Shown in pieces: positions 8,048 to 17,055 of a stretch of 36,403 bases of DNA. The stretch covers positions 1-36,403 of the forward strand of contig CBINGZ010000052.1 in assembly GCA_966250335.1 (NCBI GenBank), in the 5' to 3' direction. The stretch is from OLB7 sp966250335. Lineage in GTDB: Bacteria; Bacteroidota; Ignavibacteria; OLB7. Each line of letters opens with the position of its first letter. Within the stretch, counting starts at the first letter, position 1. The translations under genes were made by a program, and so were the position numbers. The notes under the pieces were generated by a model. The model saw nothing but the letters and a program-made list of their open reading frames with translations. It made no database searches and had not been told where the DNA came from.

Positions 8048-8779
8048 ATGATCGAACTACGAAACGTATCGTTGAGCTATAACCGTCGAGAGATCCTCGA
8101 CAAGGTATCGTTGCGCACCGAACGGGGGAAGATCACCGCGATCCTTGGACCGAGCGGCTCCGGCAAGAGCACCATCCTGAAGCTGATGCTCGGCCTGATC
8201 CGTCCCGACTCCGGGAGCGTGCTGGTGGACGGCGTCGACATCACCCGGATGCCGGAGCAGGCGCTCTTCCCGATCAGGAAAAAGATGGGGATGGTCTTCC
8301 AGGGGAACGCCCTCTTCGACTCGCTGAACGTGACCGACAACCTCGCCTTCTTCCTGCGGGAGAACATGAACCTCCCCGAACACGCCATCGCCGCCAGGGT
8401 GCGCGACCAGGTCGCCTTCGCCGGACTCCAGGGGTACGAGCGCCAGCTTCCCGACAGCCTTTCCGGCGGCATGAGGAAACGCCTCGCCATCGGCAGGGCC
8501 CTCATCTTCGGTCCGGAGATGATCCTGCTGGACGAGCCGACGGTGGGGCTCGATCCGGTCAGCACGAAGCGGGTGCTCGATGTCATTATCGGATTACGAG
8601 AGGAGAAGGGGCTTGGCGCAGTGATCGTCACCCACCTTATCAACGATGTCTTCACGCTGGCCGACAGGGTCGTGGTCCTCTTCCAGAAACGTATCGCCTT
8701 CGACGGTACGGTCGATGAAATGGCGGAGTCGGATCATCCCTTCATTCAATCATTCATGACGAACGCGGAGATGGTATGA
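8048..8779 (+). CDS. mlaF: MlaF-family ABC transporter ATP-binding protein
   Basis: This 243-residue cytoplasmic ATPase powers the MlaE permease. It has a complete ABC set: Walker A GPSGSGKST (residues 34-42), Q-loop MVFQGNALFDSL, signature LSGGMRKRLAIGRAL (from 138), Walker B ILLDEP (159-164), D-loop GLDP and switch histidine VTH (196). The LSGGMRKR signature and FQGNALFDSL are typical of the Mla/Ttg2A branch rather than importers of small solutes. The gene begins 84 bases after mlaE, and its stop overlaps the mlaD start by ATGA, so translation of the two is coupled. Confidence 0.95.
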   Translation: MIELRNVSLSYNRREILDKVSLRTERGKITAILGPSGSGKSTILKLMLGLIRPDSGSVLVDGVDITRMPEQALFPIRKKMGMVFQGNALFDSLNVTDNLAFFLRENMNLPEHAIAARVRDQVAFAGLQGYERQLPDSLSGGMRKRLAIGRALIFGPEMILLDEPTVGLDPVSTKRVLDVIIGLREEKGLGAVIVTHLINDVFTLADRVVVLFQKRIAFDGTVDEMAESDHPFIQSFMTNAEMV

Positions 8780-9903
8780 GCACTGCATGCATGCGTACAC
8801 AGGAGACCGATGAGAACGGCGACGGCTCGCGCGGGGGACGCGGACTGCTCGGACGGAGACGACTGGATGAACGGTCATGGAATGGAAACGGGATCGGGTC
8901 GGTCGATACCGATGAGATCGAGACGAAGGCAGGAACGCAGGGATCGCCCGACGGTCACCGCTGGCGCGATCTCGCCACCGGGATCCTCTTCGTCGGGGGG
9001 CTGCTCCTCCTTGGGACGCTGGCGCTGATCATCGGGAAGAACACGAACCTGATGGCGGAGAGCCATACGCTGAAGATCTTCACGACCGATATCGAGGGGC
9101 TTGCCGAGGGGAACCCGGTCTCGATCTCCGGCAAGAAGGTCGGCAACGTGGCGACGATGGAGCTGACCCGGCGGAACGACACCTCGGGCGTGCTGATCGA
9201 TCTGGAGATCTTCGAGGAATATTTCCCGCTGGTCACCAGCGATTCGAAGGCGACGATCAAGTCGATCGGCGTCCTCGGCGACAAGTATGTCGATATCTCG
9301 CTCGGGAGCGCAAAGGAGACGATACGCGACGGGGAATATCTCGCACTGAGATCCGAGCCCGGTCTGGACGACCTGACGGCGACGGCGATCAACACCGTGG
9401 GCTCGCTCGGGAAGGTCTCCGACGCCGTGCTGGAGATGACCGGGAAGATCAACCGCGGCGAGGGCTCGCTTGGACGTCTCATCTCGTCGAACGATCTGAA
9501 CGACCAGCTCGTCGGAACCATCTCGAACCTCCGCGCCATCACCGGACGCCTCTCCTCGAACGACGGGATCATGGCGCGTCTCTTCAACGACAGGGAGGCG
9601 GGGGATAGACTGATGGGGGTGATAGCCTCGCTCCAGGCGATCTCCGACTCCGTCTCGAGCGGCAGCGGAACGCTCGGCCGGCTGATGATGGACGACAGGC
9701 TCTACACCGAACTGAGCGCCGTGACGCGCCGCGCCGACTCGGTGATCACCTTCCTGCAGGATCGCAACAGCCCGCTCAACAGCTTCTCCGCCAACTCGGA
9801 GATCTACGCGAACCTGAACAGGAGCATCGCCTCGCTCGATTCCCTCTTCATCGACGTCAGGAAGAATCCGAAGCGCTACGTAAGCATATCGCTGTTCGAT
9901 TAA
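8776..9903 (+). CDS. mlaD: MlaD-like MCE-domain lipid-binding protein
   Basis: This 375-residue membrane-anchored periplasmic protein would bind and pass lipids for the MlaEF transporter. A ~60-residue Gly/Asp/Arg-rich N-terminus precedes one membrane helix (about 66-87). The MCE domain covers about 97-177, with IEGLAEGNPVSISGKKVGNV and IGVLGDKYVDISLG. The long C-terminal helical tail has repeated phrases typical of MCE proteins (GEGSLGRLISSNDLND, GSGTLGRLMMDDRLY). The start overlaps the mlaF stop. E. coli MlaD is only ~180 residues; the longer tail resembles MCE proteins of other phyla that form extended helical tubes. The cytoplasmic N-terminal extension is unusual, and a start further downstream cannot be excluded. 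No mlaB or mlaC lies nearby. Confidence 0.92.
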   Translation: MSTACMRTQETDENGDGSRGGRGLLGRRRLDERSWNGNGIGSVDTDEIETKAGTQGSPDGHRWRDLATGILFVGGLLLLGTLALIIGKNTNLMAESHTLKIFTTDIEGLAEGNPVSISGKKVGNVATMELTRRNDTSGVLIDLEIFEEYFPLVTSDSKATIKSIGVLGDKYVDISLGSAKETIRDGEYLALRSEPGLDDLTATAINTVGSLGKVSDAVLEMTGKINRGEGSLGRLISSNDLNDQLVGTISNLRAITGRLSSNDGIMARLFNDREAGDRLMGVIASLQAISDSVSSGSGTLGRLMMDDRLYTELSAVTRRADSVITFLQDRNSPLNSFSANSEIYANLNRSIASLDSLFIDVRKNPKRYVSISLFD

Positions 9904-9921
9904 GGTTTCGCGCTGCCTGAT

Positions 9922-9929
9922 TACCTTTG
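9922..9929 (+). promoter_or_regulatory. TACCTTTG, Bacteroidota-like -7 element before the helicase gene
   Basis: This octamer matches the TAnnTTTG -7 consensus known from Bacteroidota and ends three bases before the ATG at 9933. No Shine-Dalgarno sequence is present. If used, transcription would begin at about the start codon (leaderless). No convincing -33 TTTG was found at the right distance, so a chance match is possible. Confidence 0.25.
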
Positions 9930-9932
9930 CGC

Positions 9933-12900
9933 ATGGCAGCTACCCACACCTTCACGCTCGACCAGCGGAAAGCGCACGACGCGGGCCGTCATCTCTCGAT
10001 CACGGCCAACGCGGGCTCGGGGAAGACGCGCGTCCTCGTCAGCCGCTACTGCGATATAGTCCAGTGGTACGGCGTCCTCCCCTCCTCCATCGCCGCCGTC
10101 ACCTTCACCGAGAAGGCGGCGTCGGAGCTGCGCACCAGAATCGCCGCCGAGCTGGAGGAACGGCTGGGGGACGAGGAGCATAAATGGGCCTGGGAACGGC
10201 TCAAGCTCGCGCGCGAACAGTTCACCTCCGCGGTCGTCACGACCATCCACGGCTTCTGCTCCCAGCTTCTCCGGGAATATCCGATCGAGACAGATGTTCC
10301 GCCGAACTTCAGTGTCCTCTCCGGATATGAACGGAGGCAGATCGAGGAGGAGTCGCTCAACGGAGCGGTGGAGGAGATGCTGAACGGCCCCAGGGAGAAC
10401 CCGACGGAGATCACCGCCGCCTACGAGACCGCCCGCCGCATCAGCCGCGAACAGCTGGAGGAAACACTCCGACTCATGCTCTGGAAACGGGAACCGATAG
10501 AGTTCAGCGCCCGCCGCGGCGTCCTGGCGCTCGATCGCGATCAGACCCTGAGGCTCTGGCGCGACAGGATCGACCAGACGGTGCAGAGCGCCCTCGTGAA
10601 CTCCGACACCCTCTCCGCCTGCGCCGAGCTGACGGGGCACCTCAAGGAGAAATATGCCGACGAACCGCGCGAGGCGCTTGCGGCGCTCCGCCGATCGAAC
10701 TCCACCTTCGAGATCGTCTCCCTCTTCAGATCGCTGCGCGACGCGCTCCTGACACAGAAGGGGGAACTGCGTCGCAGCGTCTACGATCTCCCTCGCGATC
10801 AGATAGATCTTCTCCTCCCCGCCGCCGAACGCCTCACCGCCGCGCTCGACCGCGCCGGCGCGATCCTCTCCGCCGACACCGATCCGCTGCTTCATGAGAC
10901 GCTCTACGACGACACGCAGACGGTCCTGAGCGTCTATCGGGAAACGATACGCCGATACGAGGCGCGGAAGGCACGGATCAACGCGCTCGACTTCGAGGAT
11001 CTCCAGCTCCGGCTCCTCAAGGCTCTGGACGACCCGGAAGCGCGGGCAAGGATCGTGGGACGATTCACGACCATCATGGTCGACGAGTTCCAGGATACGA
11101 ACGAGATCCAGTATTCCATCGCATCGCAGCTTCTCGACGAGCTCCACGGCGAAGGGAAGCTCTGCATCGTCGGCGACAGAAAGCAGTCGATCTACGGGTT
11201 CCGCAACGCCGATGTGACGGTCTTCGACACCGCCAACGCCGACATCAAACAGGAGAACGCCCGCCGGAACACCCTTGTGAAAGGGATGCGGTTCCGCGAG
11301 GAGACGATCATGCCGGAGTCGACCGAAGAGGCGCTCGGCATGGTGAAGCTCGACGCGTCGTTCCGGCTCCTCCCCTCCAACTGCGCCTACGTCAACGAGG
11401 CGTGCGCTCCGGTGATGAAGCCGGAAGGGACCTCGGCCTTCGGCGTCGACTACGAGCCGCTCGTCTGCGCCCGCCGGTCGGAGGGGCGCGGAAGGATCGA
11501 GTTCATTCTGAACGGACCGGAACCGAAGCCGGCCGACGACGAGGAGGAAGATCGCCCCACGATCATCCCTCCCGACCCCGACTGGTGCCCCGAACCGGAG
11601 ATGATCGCGCGCCGCATCCTGGAGATCGTGACCTCCGGCGAGTCGCTGGTGTGGGAACCGGAGACGAAGGGAGCCGAGGAGACGCCCCGTCCCCCCCGCT
11701 TCAGCGACATCGCCCTCCTCTGCCGCAAACGCTCCCATTTTCCGGCGCTCGAATCCGCCTTCAGGAAATACGGCATCCCCTTCCTGACGCATGGAAGTAT
11801 CGGGTTCTACAAGACGCAGGAGGTGTACGACGTGGTCGGATATCTCCGGGTCCTTCTGAACTCACGCGACGATGTGGCGCTGCTGGGCGTTCTCCGTTCC
11901 CCCTTCTTCAGCGTATCGGACGCCGAACTCTATCGCATGGCGCAGCTTCCGGAGGTCCGGGAGGAGAACAGCCTCTGGGCACGGGCCGAGCGCTGGGCGC
12001 GCGATCCCCGATCGCATGAAGCTCTGCGCCGCGCCGTCGAGACGATCACCGACGACCGCGCCATGGCAAGCCGCATCCCCGTGCAGATCCTGATGCGCCG
12101 ATTCCTGGAACGGACCGGATGGCGCGGAGCGGTGATCGGATCGGAGAAGGGAGAACAGGCGCTGGCGAACATCGACAAGCTGCTGGAGATGGCGCGCGAC
12201 TTCGAGTCGCAGGGCTTCACGAACCTCTTCGACTTCGTGCAGCAGCTTACATCGGTGATCGATATGGAGGAGATGGAGGGGGAAGCCGCCGTCAACACGG
12301 GACGCGACGCCGTGCATCTGATGACGATACATGCGGCCAAGGGGCTGGAGTTCCCCGTGGTGATCCTCCCCTCGCTCCATTCCCCCACCCCCGGCCCCTC
12401 GCCGATCCGTTTCGACAAGGAGCTCGGGTTCGGATGGAACTGGACCTTCAACAAGGAGGAGCAGCGCCCCGCGATCACGGCCCTCATGGGGCTGCGGGCC
12501 GCCGAGCGGGAACGGGCCGAGGAGACGCGCCTCTTCTACGTCGCCCTCACCCGCGCGCGCGATCTGCTGGTCCTCTCGGGGGAGTACGACCACCGGAAGC
12601 CGCCGAAGAACACGATGCTCAACTGGGCCCTCGGTCCGTTCGACGAGGCGCCGACGGAGAACACCTCACTGACTCTTGTGACCGACAGGCTCCGCTTCCT
12701 CGAAGAGGACGGCGCCACCGAACGCTCCGAGCGCTGGGAACAGGGGATCGACTTCCGCCTCACGATCGCCGATCGCCCCAGATACGCCCCCGCCTCGGCC
12801 GCCGTGACTCCGTTCCGGATCGAGGAGATCCGCATAGGAGAGCTGCCGGCGCGGGCGGAAGGAGATATCTATTCGGCCTCGCAGTTCCTGGTCTACAACC

Positions 12901-13856
12901 AGTGCCCGACCAAGTATTACCTGAAATATCGCCTCGGGATACCTGAGGATATCACGGCCGCCTACGACCCGAACTTCGATCCCGACGCCCGCGACAGCGA
13001 GGACGGCACCGCCTTCGCCCGCCTCTTCCGCCGCGCCGCGCTCAGGATCGACGAGGCGCTGGCCGCCGTCGTGCCGGGAGCCGAACCGGAGGAGCTTCCG
13101 CGTGCGGGGGAGGAGTTCCTGGAGGCGATGTACGGACGCGACATCGATTCGATAGCGGTCATGGTCGATGAGCGCGCCCCGGTCGACCCCGCCCCGTTCA
13201 CCGACGATTCCGATATGATATTCCTCGCGGAGGATGATGATCGTGATCCGATCGAACGGATCGCCGACGAGGCGCTTCTCTTCGAGCCCCTCCCGGCCGA
13301 CCAGCGCGAACGGCTGCGGGAACGACTGATCGACACGCTCAGGACGATAGGGTCGACCGAGGAGGCGCGCACAGCCCTTGCCCCCCCCGGCGCCCGCGCG
13401 TGGGTGGAGCACGAGCTTCGGATACCGTTCGAGCGCGATTACCTGCTGGGGGTGATGGACAGGCTGATCGTGGGAGAGGATGGAGCCCCATCCGTCCTCC
13501 ATTACAAGACGCGCCGCCTGGCCCCCGACGAGGAGACCAGGGCCGCCGCCGAGAGCTACCTGCCGCAGCTCAGGCTCTACTCCTATCTGGTCTCCCTGCT
13601 CCTCCCCGATCGGAAAACGATTCAGGCTACGATATTGTTCACGGAGCGGCCGTGGGAGCCCCAGCTCTTCCTCTTCACGAAGTTCGACATGCGGCGGGTG
13701 GAGGATGAGCTCCGCTCGGCGTTCGACGATATCCGGGCGCTGAGCTACACGGGGCGGCGGACCCTTCCCCTCCGCACACCTCATTGTCCCGACTGCCCAT
13801 ACTGGATCGACCGGATCTGTTTGCTGGGGCGTGCGTCGTCCCTATCTTCCCCCTGA
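9933..13856 (+). CDS. AddA-like UvrD-family helicase with C-terminal RecB-type nuclease domain
   Basis: This 1307-residue protein has the architecture of AddA/RecB-type enzymes that process double-strand breaks. Helicase motifs in order are Walker A ITANAGSGKT (Lys31), AVTFTEKAASELR, TIHGFCSQLLREY, DEFQDTNEIQ (Asp384), GDRKQSIYGFRNAD, MTIHAAKGLEFPVV (~800) and FYVALTRARDLLVL. The C-terminal PD-(D/E)XK domain begins SASQFLVYNQCPTKYYL and contains GVMDRL (Asp1176) and PQLRLYSY (Gln1212). The catalytic D-x-K is replaced by H-Y-K (His1190, Lys1192). Cys991 and Cys1285-x2-Cys1288-x7-Cys1296 could hold a 4Fe-4S cluster, as in AddB and Cas4 nucleases. The ATG at 9933 is preferred to a TTG at 9927. 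The next gene starts 14 bases after the stop. No AddB partner is in the window, so an addA symbol is withheld. Confidence 0.9.
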   Translation: MAATHTFTLDQRKAHDAGRHLSITANAGSGKTRVLVSRYCDIVQWYGVLPSSIAAVTFTEKAASELRTRIAAELEERLGDEEHKWAWERLKLAREQFTSAVVTTIHGFCSQLLREYPIETDVPPNFSVLSGYERRQIEEESLNGAVEEMLNGPRENPTEITAAYETARRISREQLEETLRLMLWKREPIEFSARRGVLALDRDQTLRLWRDRIDQTVQSALVNSDTLSACAELTGHLKEKYADEPREALAALRRSNSTFEIVSLFRSLRDALLTQKGELRRSVYDLPRDQIDLLLPAAERLTAALDRAGAILSADTDPLLHETLYDDTQTVLSVYRETIRRYEARKARINALDFEDLQLRLLKALDDPEARARIVGRFTTIMVDEFQDTNEIQYSIASQLLDELHGEGKLCIVGDRKQSIYGFRNADVTVFDTANADIKQENARRNTLVKGMRFREETIMPESTEEALGMVKLDASFRLLPSNCAYVNEACAPVMKPEGTSAFGVDYEPLVCARRSEGRGRIEFILNGPEPKPADDEEEDRPTIIPPDPDWCPEPEMIARRILEIVTSGESLVWEPETKGAEETPRPPRFSDIALLCRKRSHFPALESAFRKYGIPFLTHGSIGFYKTQEVYDVVGYLRVLLNSRDDVALLGVLRSPFFSVSDAELYRMAQLPEVREENSLWARAERWARDPRSHEALRRAVETITDDRAMASRIPVQILMRRFLERTGWRGAVIGSEKGEQALANIDKLLEMARDFESQGFTNLFDFVQQLTSVIDMEEMEGEAAVNTGRDAVHLMTIHAAKGLEFPVVILPSLHSPTPGPSPIRFDKELGFGWNWTFNKEEQRPAITALMGLRAAERERAEETRLFYVALTRARDLLVLSGEYDHRKPPKNTMLNWALGPFDEAPTENTSLTLVTDRLRFLEEDGATERSERWEQGIDFRLTIADRPRYAPASAAVTPFRIEEIRIGELPARAEGDIYSASQFLVYNQCPTKYYLKYRLGIPEDITAAYDPNFDPDARDSEDGTAFARLFRRAALRIDEALAAVVPGAEPEELPRAGEEFLEAMYGRDIDSIAVMVDERAPVDPAPFTDDSDMIFLAEDDDRDPIERIADEALLFEPLPADQRERLRERLIDTLRTIGSTEEARTALAPPGARAWVEHELRIPFERDYLLGVMDRLIVGEDGAPSVLHYKTRRLAPDEETRAAAESYLPQLRLYSYLVSLLLPDRKTIQATILFTERPWEPQLFLFTKFDMRRVEDELRSAFDDIRALSYTGRRTLPLRTPHCPDCPYWIDRICLLGRASSLSSP

Positions 13857-13870
13857 TTACGGAGGCAACG

Positions 13871-14923
13871 ATGTCGATTTCCCGCAGATCCTTCCTTGGA
13901 AGAGGCGCGATGGCCGCCGGCATGGCGGCGGCGCAGAGACTCGGCGCGCAGCCGAACGACATGCGGCCGACGCCGAAACCGATCCCCCGGTTCCCGGCGG
14001 TGATAGGCTCGGCCAACGGTCTGCGCGGCGCGGAGCGGGCATTCTCCCTGATGGGGAGCGGAACCGACCCGCTCGACGCGGCGATCGCCGGGGTGAACAT
14101 CCAGGAGCTCGATCCGGAGGATCAGTCGGTCGGGCTGGGAGGGCTGCCGAACGCCGACGGCGTGGTGCAGCTCGACGCCTCGGTGATGCACGGTCCCACC
14201 AGGCGCGCCGGATCGGTCGCCTCGCTGGAGGGGATCGCCACGCCGTCGCTGGTGGCGAAGGCGATCATGGACTATACCGACCATATCATGCTCGTCGGCG
14301 AGGGGGCCAGGCGGTTCGCGCTGGCGATGGGGTTCACCGAGCAGAACCTGCTGACCGAACGATCACGCCAGGACTGGCTCCGCTGGAAGGCCCGGCTGAA
14401 CCCGAACGACGCCTGGCTCGATCACGACGACGACGTCTCCATACGCTTCACCACCGGCACCGTCAACCTGAACGCGGTCAACGGCGCGGGGGAGATGGGA
14501 TCGGTCACCAGCACCAGCGGTCTTTCATGGAAGATCCCGGGGCGTATCGGCGACAGCCCGATCATCGGCGCCGGACAGTACTGCGACAACAGCGTCGGCG
14601 CCGCCGGCTCCACCGGACGCGGCGAGGCGAACATCAAGGTCTGCGGCGCATTTCTGACCGTCGAGTTCATGCGGCAGGGGAAGACGCCGGAGCAGGCGTG
14701 CCTGATGACGCTCGAACGCCTGGTCGCCATGACCGAGAAACGCCTGCTGGACGACAGGGGACGTCCGACCTTCAACATCCAGTTCTACGCCCTTGCCGCC
14801 GACGGACGCCACGGAGCCGCCTCGCTCTACGCGGGAGCCCGGTACGCGGTGGCCGACGCCGAAGGGGCGCGGCTGAAGGAGTGCGCCTACCTCTTCCGCC
14901 GCGAGGAGGCGCCGAAACGGTGA
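13871..14923 (+). CDS. Tat-exported Ntn hydrolase, glycosylasparaginase/isoaspartyl peptidase family
   Basis: This 350-residue member of the asparaginase-2 family is made as a precursor that cleaves itself before a catalytic threonine. The start has an excellent ribosome site (GGAGG, five bases before ATG). A twin-arginine signal opens the protein (SRRSFLGRGAMAAGMAAA), so export of the folded enzyme is expected. The family core is clear: NIQELDPEDQSVGLGGLPNADG, GTVNLNAVN with Thr197 as predicted nucleophile, then STSGLSWKIPGRIGDSPIIG and AGSTGRGE. This branch is closest to N4-(beta-N-acetylglucosaminyl)-L-asparaginase, which releases aspartate from glycosylated asparagine, but bacterial members vary in substrate. 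It lies 14 bases after the helicase gene and overlaps the capA-like gene by GTGA, suggesting one transcript. Confidence 0.93.
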   Translation: MSISRRSFLGRGAMAAGMAAAQRLGAQPNDMRPTPKPIPRFPAVIGSANGLRGAERAFSLMGSGTDPLDAAIAGVNIQELDPEDQSVGLGGLPNADGVVQLDASVMHGPTRRAGSVASLEGIATPSLVAKAIMDYTDHIMLVGEGARRFALAMGFTEQNLLTERSRQDWLRWKARLNPNDAWLDHDDDVSIRFTTGTVNLNAVNGAGEMGSVTSTSGLSWKIPGRIGDSPIIGAGQYCDNSVGAAGSTGRGEANIKVCGAFLTVEFMRQGKTPEQACLMTLERLVAMTEKRLLDDRGRPTFNIQFYALAADGRHGAASLYAGARYAVADAEGARLKECAYLFRREEAPKR

Positions 14924-16038
14924 GCCGTCGGGATCGGGCATCCGTCACGACACGATATTCAGTCCGGTTCCCCTGGTATTATCCGATCATCTGGCCGTAT
15001 CGGTTTCTCTTCCCCCTTCTCCCTTCGTCGACGACCACGACACGCCTCCCACTCTCGACCGGGGCCGACGGATCTTCTTCCGATGGAATGCTCCGGCTTC
15101 TGGTCCTCGGCGATCTCATGCCGATGAAAGGGGAGATTCCACCGACGGTCGACCCGGCGATTCGGGCCGTCGTCGAGCGTGCCGATCTTCTGCTCGGGAA
15201 CTGCGAGTCGCCGCTGCTCCGCGACTCCTTGGGACGGCGTCGGTCGCACAGAGCGATGCGTCACTGGATGTCGGAGAGGTTTCTGCGGGAATATCTTCTC
15301 CGTCTCGGCGCATCTCATCATACCACGATCCTTTCAATCGCCAACAATCATATAGCCGATCAGGGAAGGGATGGGCTCCGCGAAACCGTCGATACGCTCG
15401 TCGGGGCGGGAATCACGGTTGCGGGCCTGCACGATATGAACGCTTCGCCCGTGACGATCGTGAAGCATAAGGGCATCACGATCGGCGTGGCGGCATGGAC
15501 CGAATGGCTCAACCGGAACCCCTTCACGGAGAGGGATCGTGTGACGCTCCGGAGCGATATACTCAACAGATCATGGAAGGATATTCGCAGCGCCGGAACG
15601 ATCGACGCGCTCGTCGCCTACCCCCACTGGGACCATGAGTTCCGCCACGAGCCGCTTCCTTCCACACGGCGGCTTGCCCGGGCGACGGCGGAGCTGGGGT
15701 TCGATCTGATCGCCGGCTGTCATGCGCATGTCGTGCAGCCTCTTGAACATATCGGATCGAGTCGCGTGATCTACGGTCTGGGGAGCCTGAACGGGCCCTC
15801 CTCCCCCGCTCTTCCCCGCTCTCTCCGGCTCTCCTTTCTCTTCGAGGCGCTGATCGCCCCGGAGGAGCCCCGTGTGCGTCGCTATACGATTCATCCGGTC
15901 GTGCAGCTTGGGACCGGAGAGGGGACGCGGCTGGTCCCGCTCCGATCGGCTCCCGACCCGCTCCGCCGCACGCTCGGCGGGATACTCGACGCGATGTTCA
16001 TCATGCAGGCTCCACGGCTGAGCGCCTCGTCTCCGTGA
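14920..16038 (+). CDS. CapA-like metallophosphoesterase-fold protein
   Basis: This 372-residue protein has the PGA_cap fold related to calcineurin-like phosphoesterases; CapA/PgsA members act in poly-gamma-glutamate capsule synthesis, though most homologues are untested. Metal-site motifs are GDLMP (Asp65), GNCESPL (Asn94, Glu96), SIANNHIADQG (Asn143, His144), AYPHWDHE (His236) and GCHAHVVQP (His268, His270), then IYGLGSL. The GTG start overlaps the preceding stop by four bases and has GAGGAGG about ten bases upstream, which supports translational coupling. The first ~57 residues contain an aromatic hydrophobic patch (WYYPIIWPYRFLFPLLP) that may attach it to the membrane; no cleavable signal is obvious. 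No capB/capC partners are nearby, so a capsule role is only one option. Confidence 0.85.
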   Translation: MSRRDRASVTTRYSVRFPWYYPIIWPYRFLFPLLPSSTTTTRLPLSTGADGSSSDGMLRLLVLGDLMPMKGEIPPTVDPAIRAVVERADLLLGNCESPLLRDSLGRRRSHRAMRHWMSERFLREYLLRLGASHHTTILSIANNHIADQGRDGLRETVDTLVGAGITVAGLHDMNASPVTIVKHKGITIGVAAWTEWLNRNPFTERDRVTLRSDILNRSWKDIRSAGTIDALVAYPHWDHEFRHEPLPSTRRLARATAELGFDLIAGCHAHVVQPLEHIGSSRVIYGLGSLNGPSSPALPRSLRLSFLFEALIAPEEPRVRRYTIHPVVQLGTGEGTRLVPLRSAPDPLRRTLGGILDAMFIMQAPRLSASSP

Positions 16039-16145
16039 ACGATTCCCGGCCGCAGCGAAACATCCGGCTCCTTCCGACGATACCGTGGGGCTTCCGCCGA
16101 GGGGCGGCGGAGCATGATCGACCTCACAGTTCATCCGGAGCCGTC

Positions 16146-16985
16146 ATGACCGAAGCATCCAGACGCCTGCTCGAGCTGGCACACCGCAACGCCGCCACGT
16201 ACGCATCCAACCCGAAAGTCTCCGCCGTTCTCCTGGTGGGATCGGTGGCGCGCGGGATCGCCGACGATCATTCCGATATCGACGCCACCGTCTGCTGCAC
16301 CGAGGGACTGACGAAAGAGGAACGGATGGAGGCGATGGCCCGCAACGGCGGCGCCGATCTCTTCACGCTCGGCAACGAGAGCGGAGACGCGGAGGGGGTG
16401 ATGGACCAGTATATCGTCGACGGCGTGACGTGTCAGTTCGGGATCGGGACGATCGGGATGCTGGAGGATCAGATCGCGGCGGTGACCGAGCGGTTCGAGA
16501 CCGAGCACGATTATCATGTGATCATGGGGGGACTGGGGGTGGCGGTGCCGCTCTACGGCGAGCACCTCGTGGAACGATGGAGGACGCAGGCCCGGCAATA
16601 CCCGGACGGGCTCGCTCGCGCCATGGTCGAAGCGCATCTCACTTTCCGTCCCCTCACCTTTCTGAGGGAACGCCTTGCCGGTCGTGACGACTACTTCCAT
16701 TTCCATGAGGCGCTGACGATCGGCCTGAGGAGGGTGATGGGGGTGATGCTGGGATTGAACCGCCTCTACCCCGAACACCATTTCAAACGGCTGGGGCCGC
16801 TGATCTCCCGGATGGAGATCACGCCGCGAGATCTCGAACCCCGGCTCCGCTCCGTCCACGAGAATCCCCCCGCCCGTTCGATCGAGGCGCTGGGTGGGCT
16901 GATCGACGACACCTTCGAACTGGTCGCCCGCCACATGCCCGACCTCGACACGGCCGCCACACGAGCGAAATACGAGGGGAGATAG
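16146..16985 (+). CDS. Nucleotidyltransferase-domain protein
   Basis: This 279-residue protein begins with a Pol-beta-type minimal nucleotidyltransferase domain. The motif VGSVARGIADDHSDIDATV (residues 31-49) supplies the G-S and the two metal-binding aspartates Asp44 and Asp46; a third acidic residue probably lies in the following strand (GVTCQFGIG region). The helical C-terminal part (FHFHEALTIGLRRVMGVMLGLNRLYPEHHF) resembles that of stand-alone nucleotidyltransferases of the DUF4037 or aminoglycoside-adenylyltransferase-like type. Start chosen at ATG 16146, with CGGAG seven bases upstream. It follows the capA-like gene after 107 bases and may be part of the same unit. Substrate cannot be told from sequence; no neighbouring HEPN toxin gene was seen, so a toxin-antitoxin role is not supported. 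Confidence 0.75.
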   Translation: MTEASRRLLELAHRNAATYASNPKVSAVLLVGSVARGIADDHSDIDATVCCTEGLTKEERMEAMARNGGADLFTLGNESGDAEGVMDQYIVDGVTCQFGIGTIGMLEDQIAAVTERFETEHDYHVIMGGLGVAVPLYGEHLVERWRTQARQYPDGLARAMVEAHLTFRPLTFLRERLAGRDDYFHFHEALTIGLRRVMGVMLGLNRLYPEHHFKRLGPLISRMEITPRDLEPRLRSVHENPPARSIEALGGLIDDTFELVARHMPDLDTAATRAKYEGR

Positions 16986-17055
16986 CGGGCGGGATCGCCG
17001 GCAACACGTACACGCTCGAATCGGCCGGCCAATCTTCTTCCAGCCTCGAAGAGGC

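Noticed and set aside
9921..11792. A 623-codon minus-strand open frame opposite the helicase gene
   Set aside because: No motifs and antisense-like composition, whereas the plus strand carries all UvrD helicase motifs.
16146..16985. MNT-type antitoxin of a HEPN/MNT toxin-antitoxin pair
   Set aside because: The protein is about twice the size of such antitoxins and no HEPN gene is adjacent.
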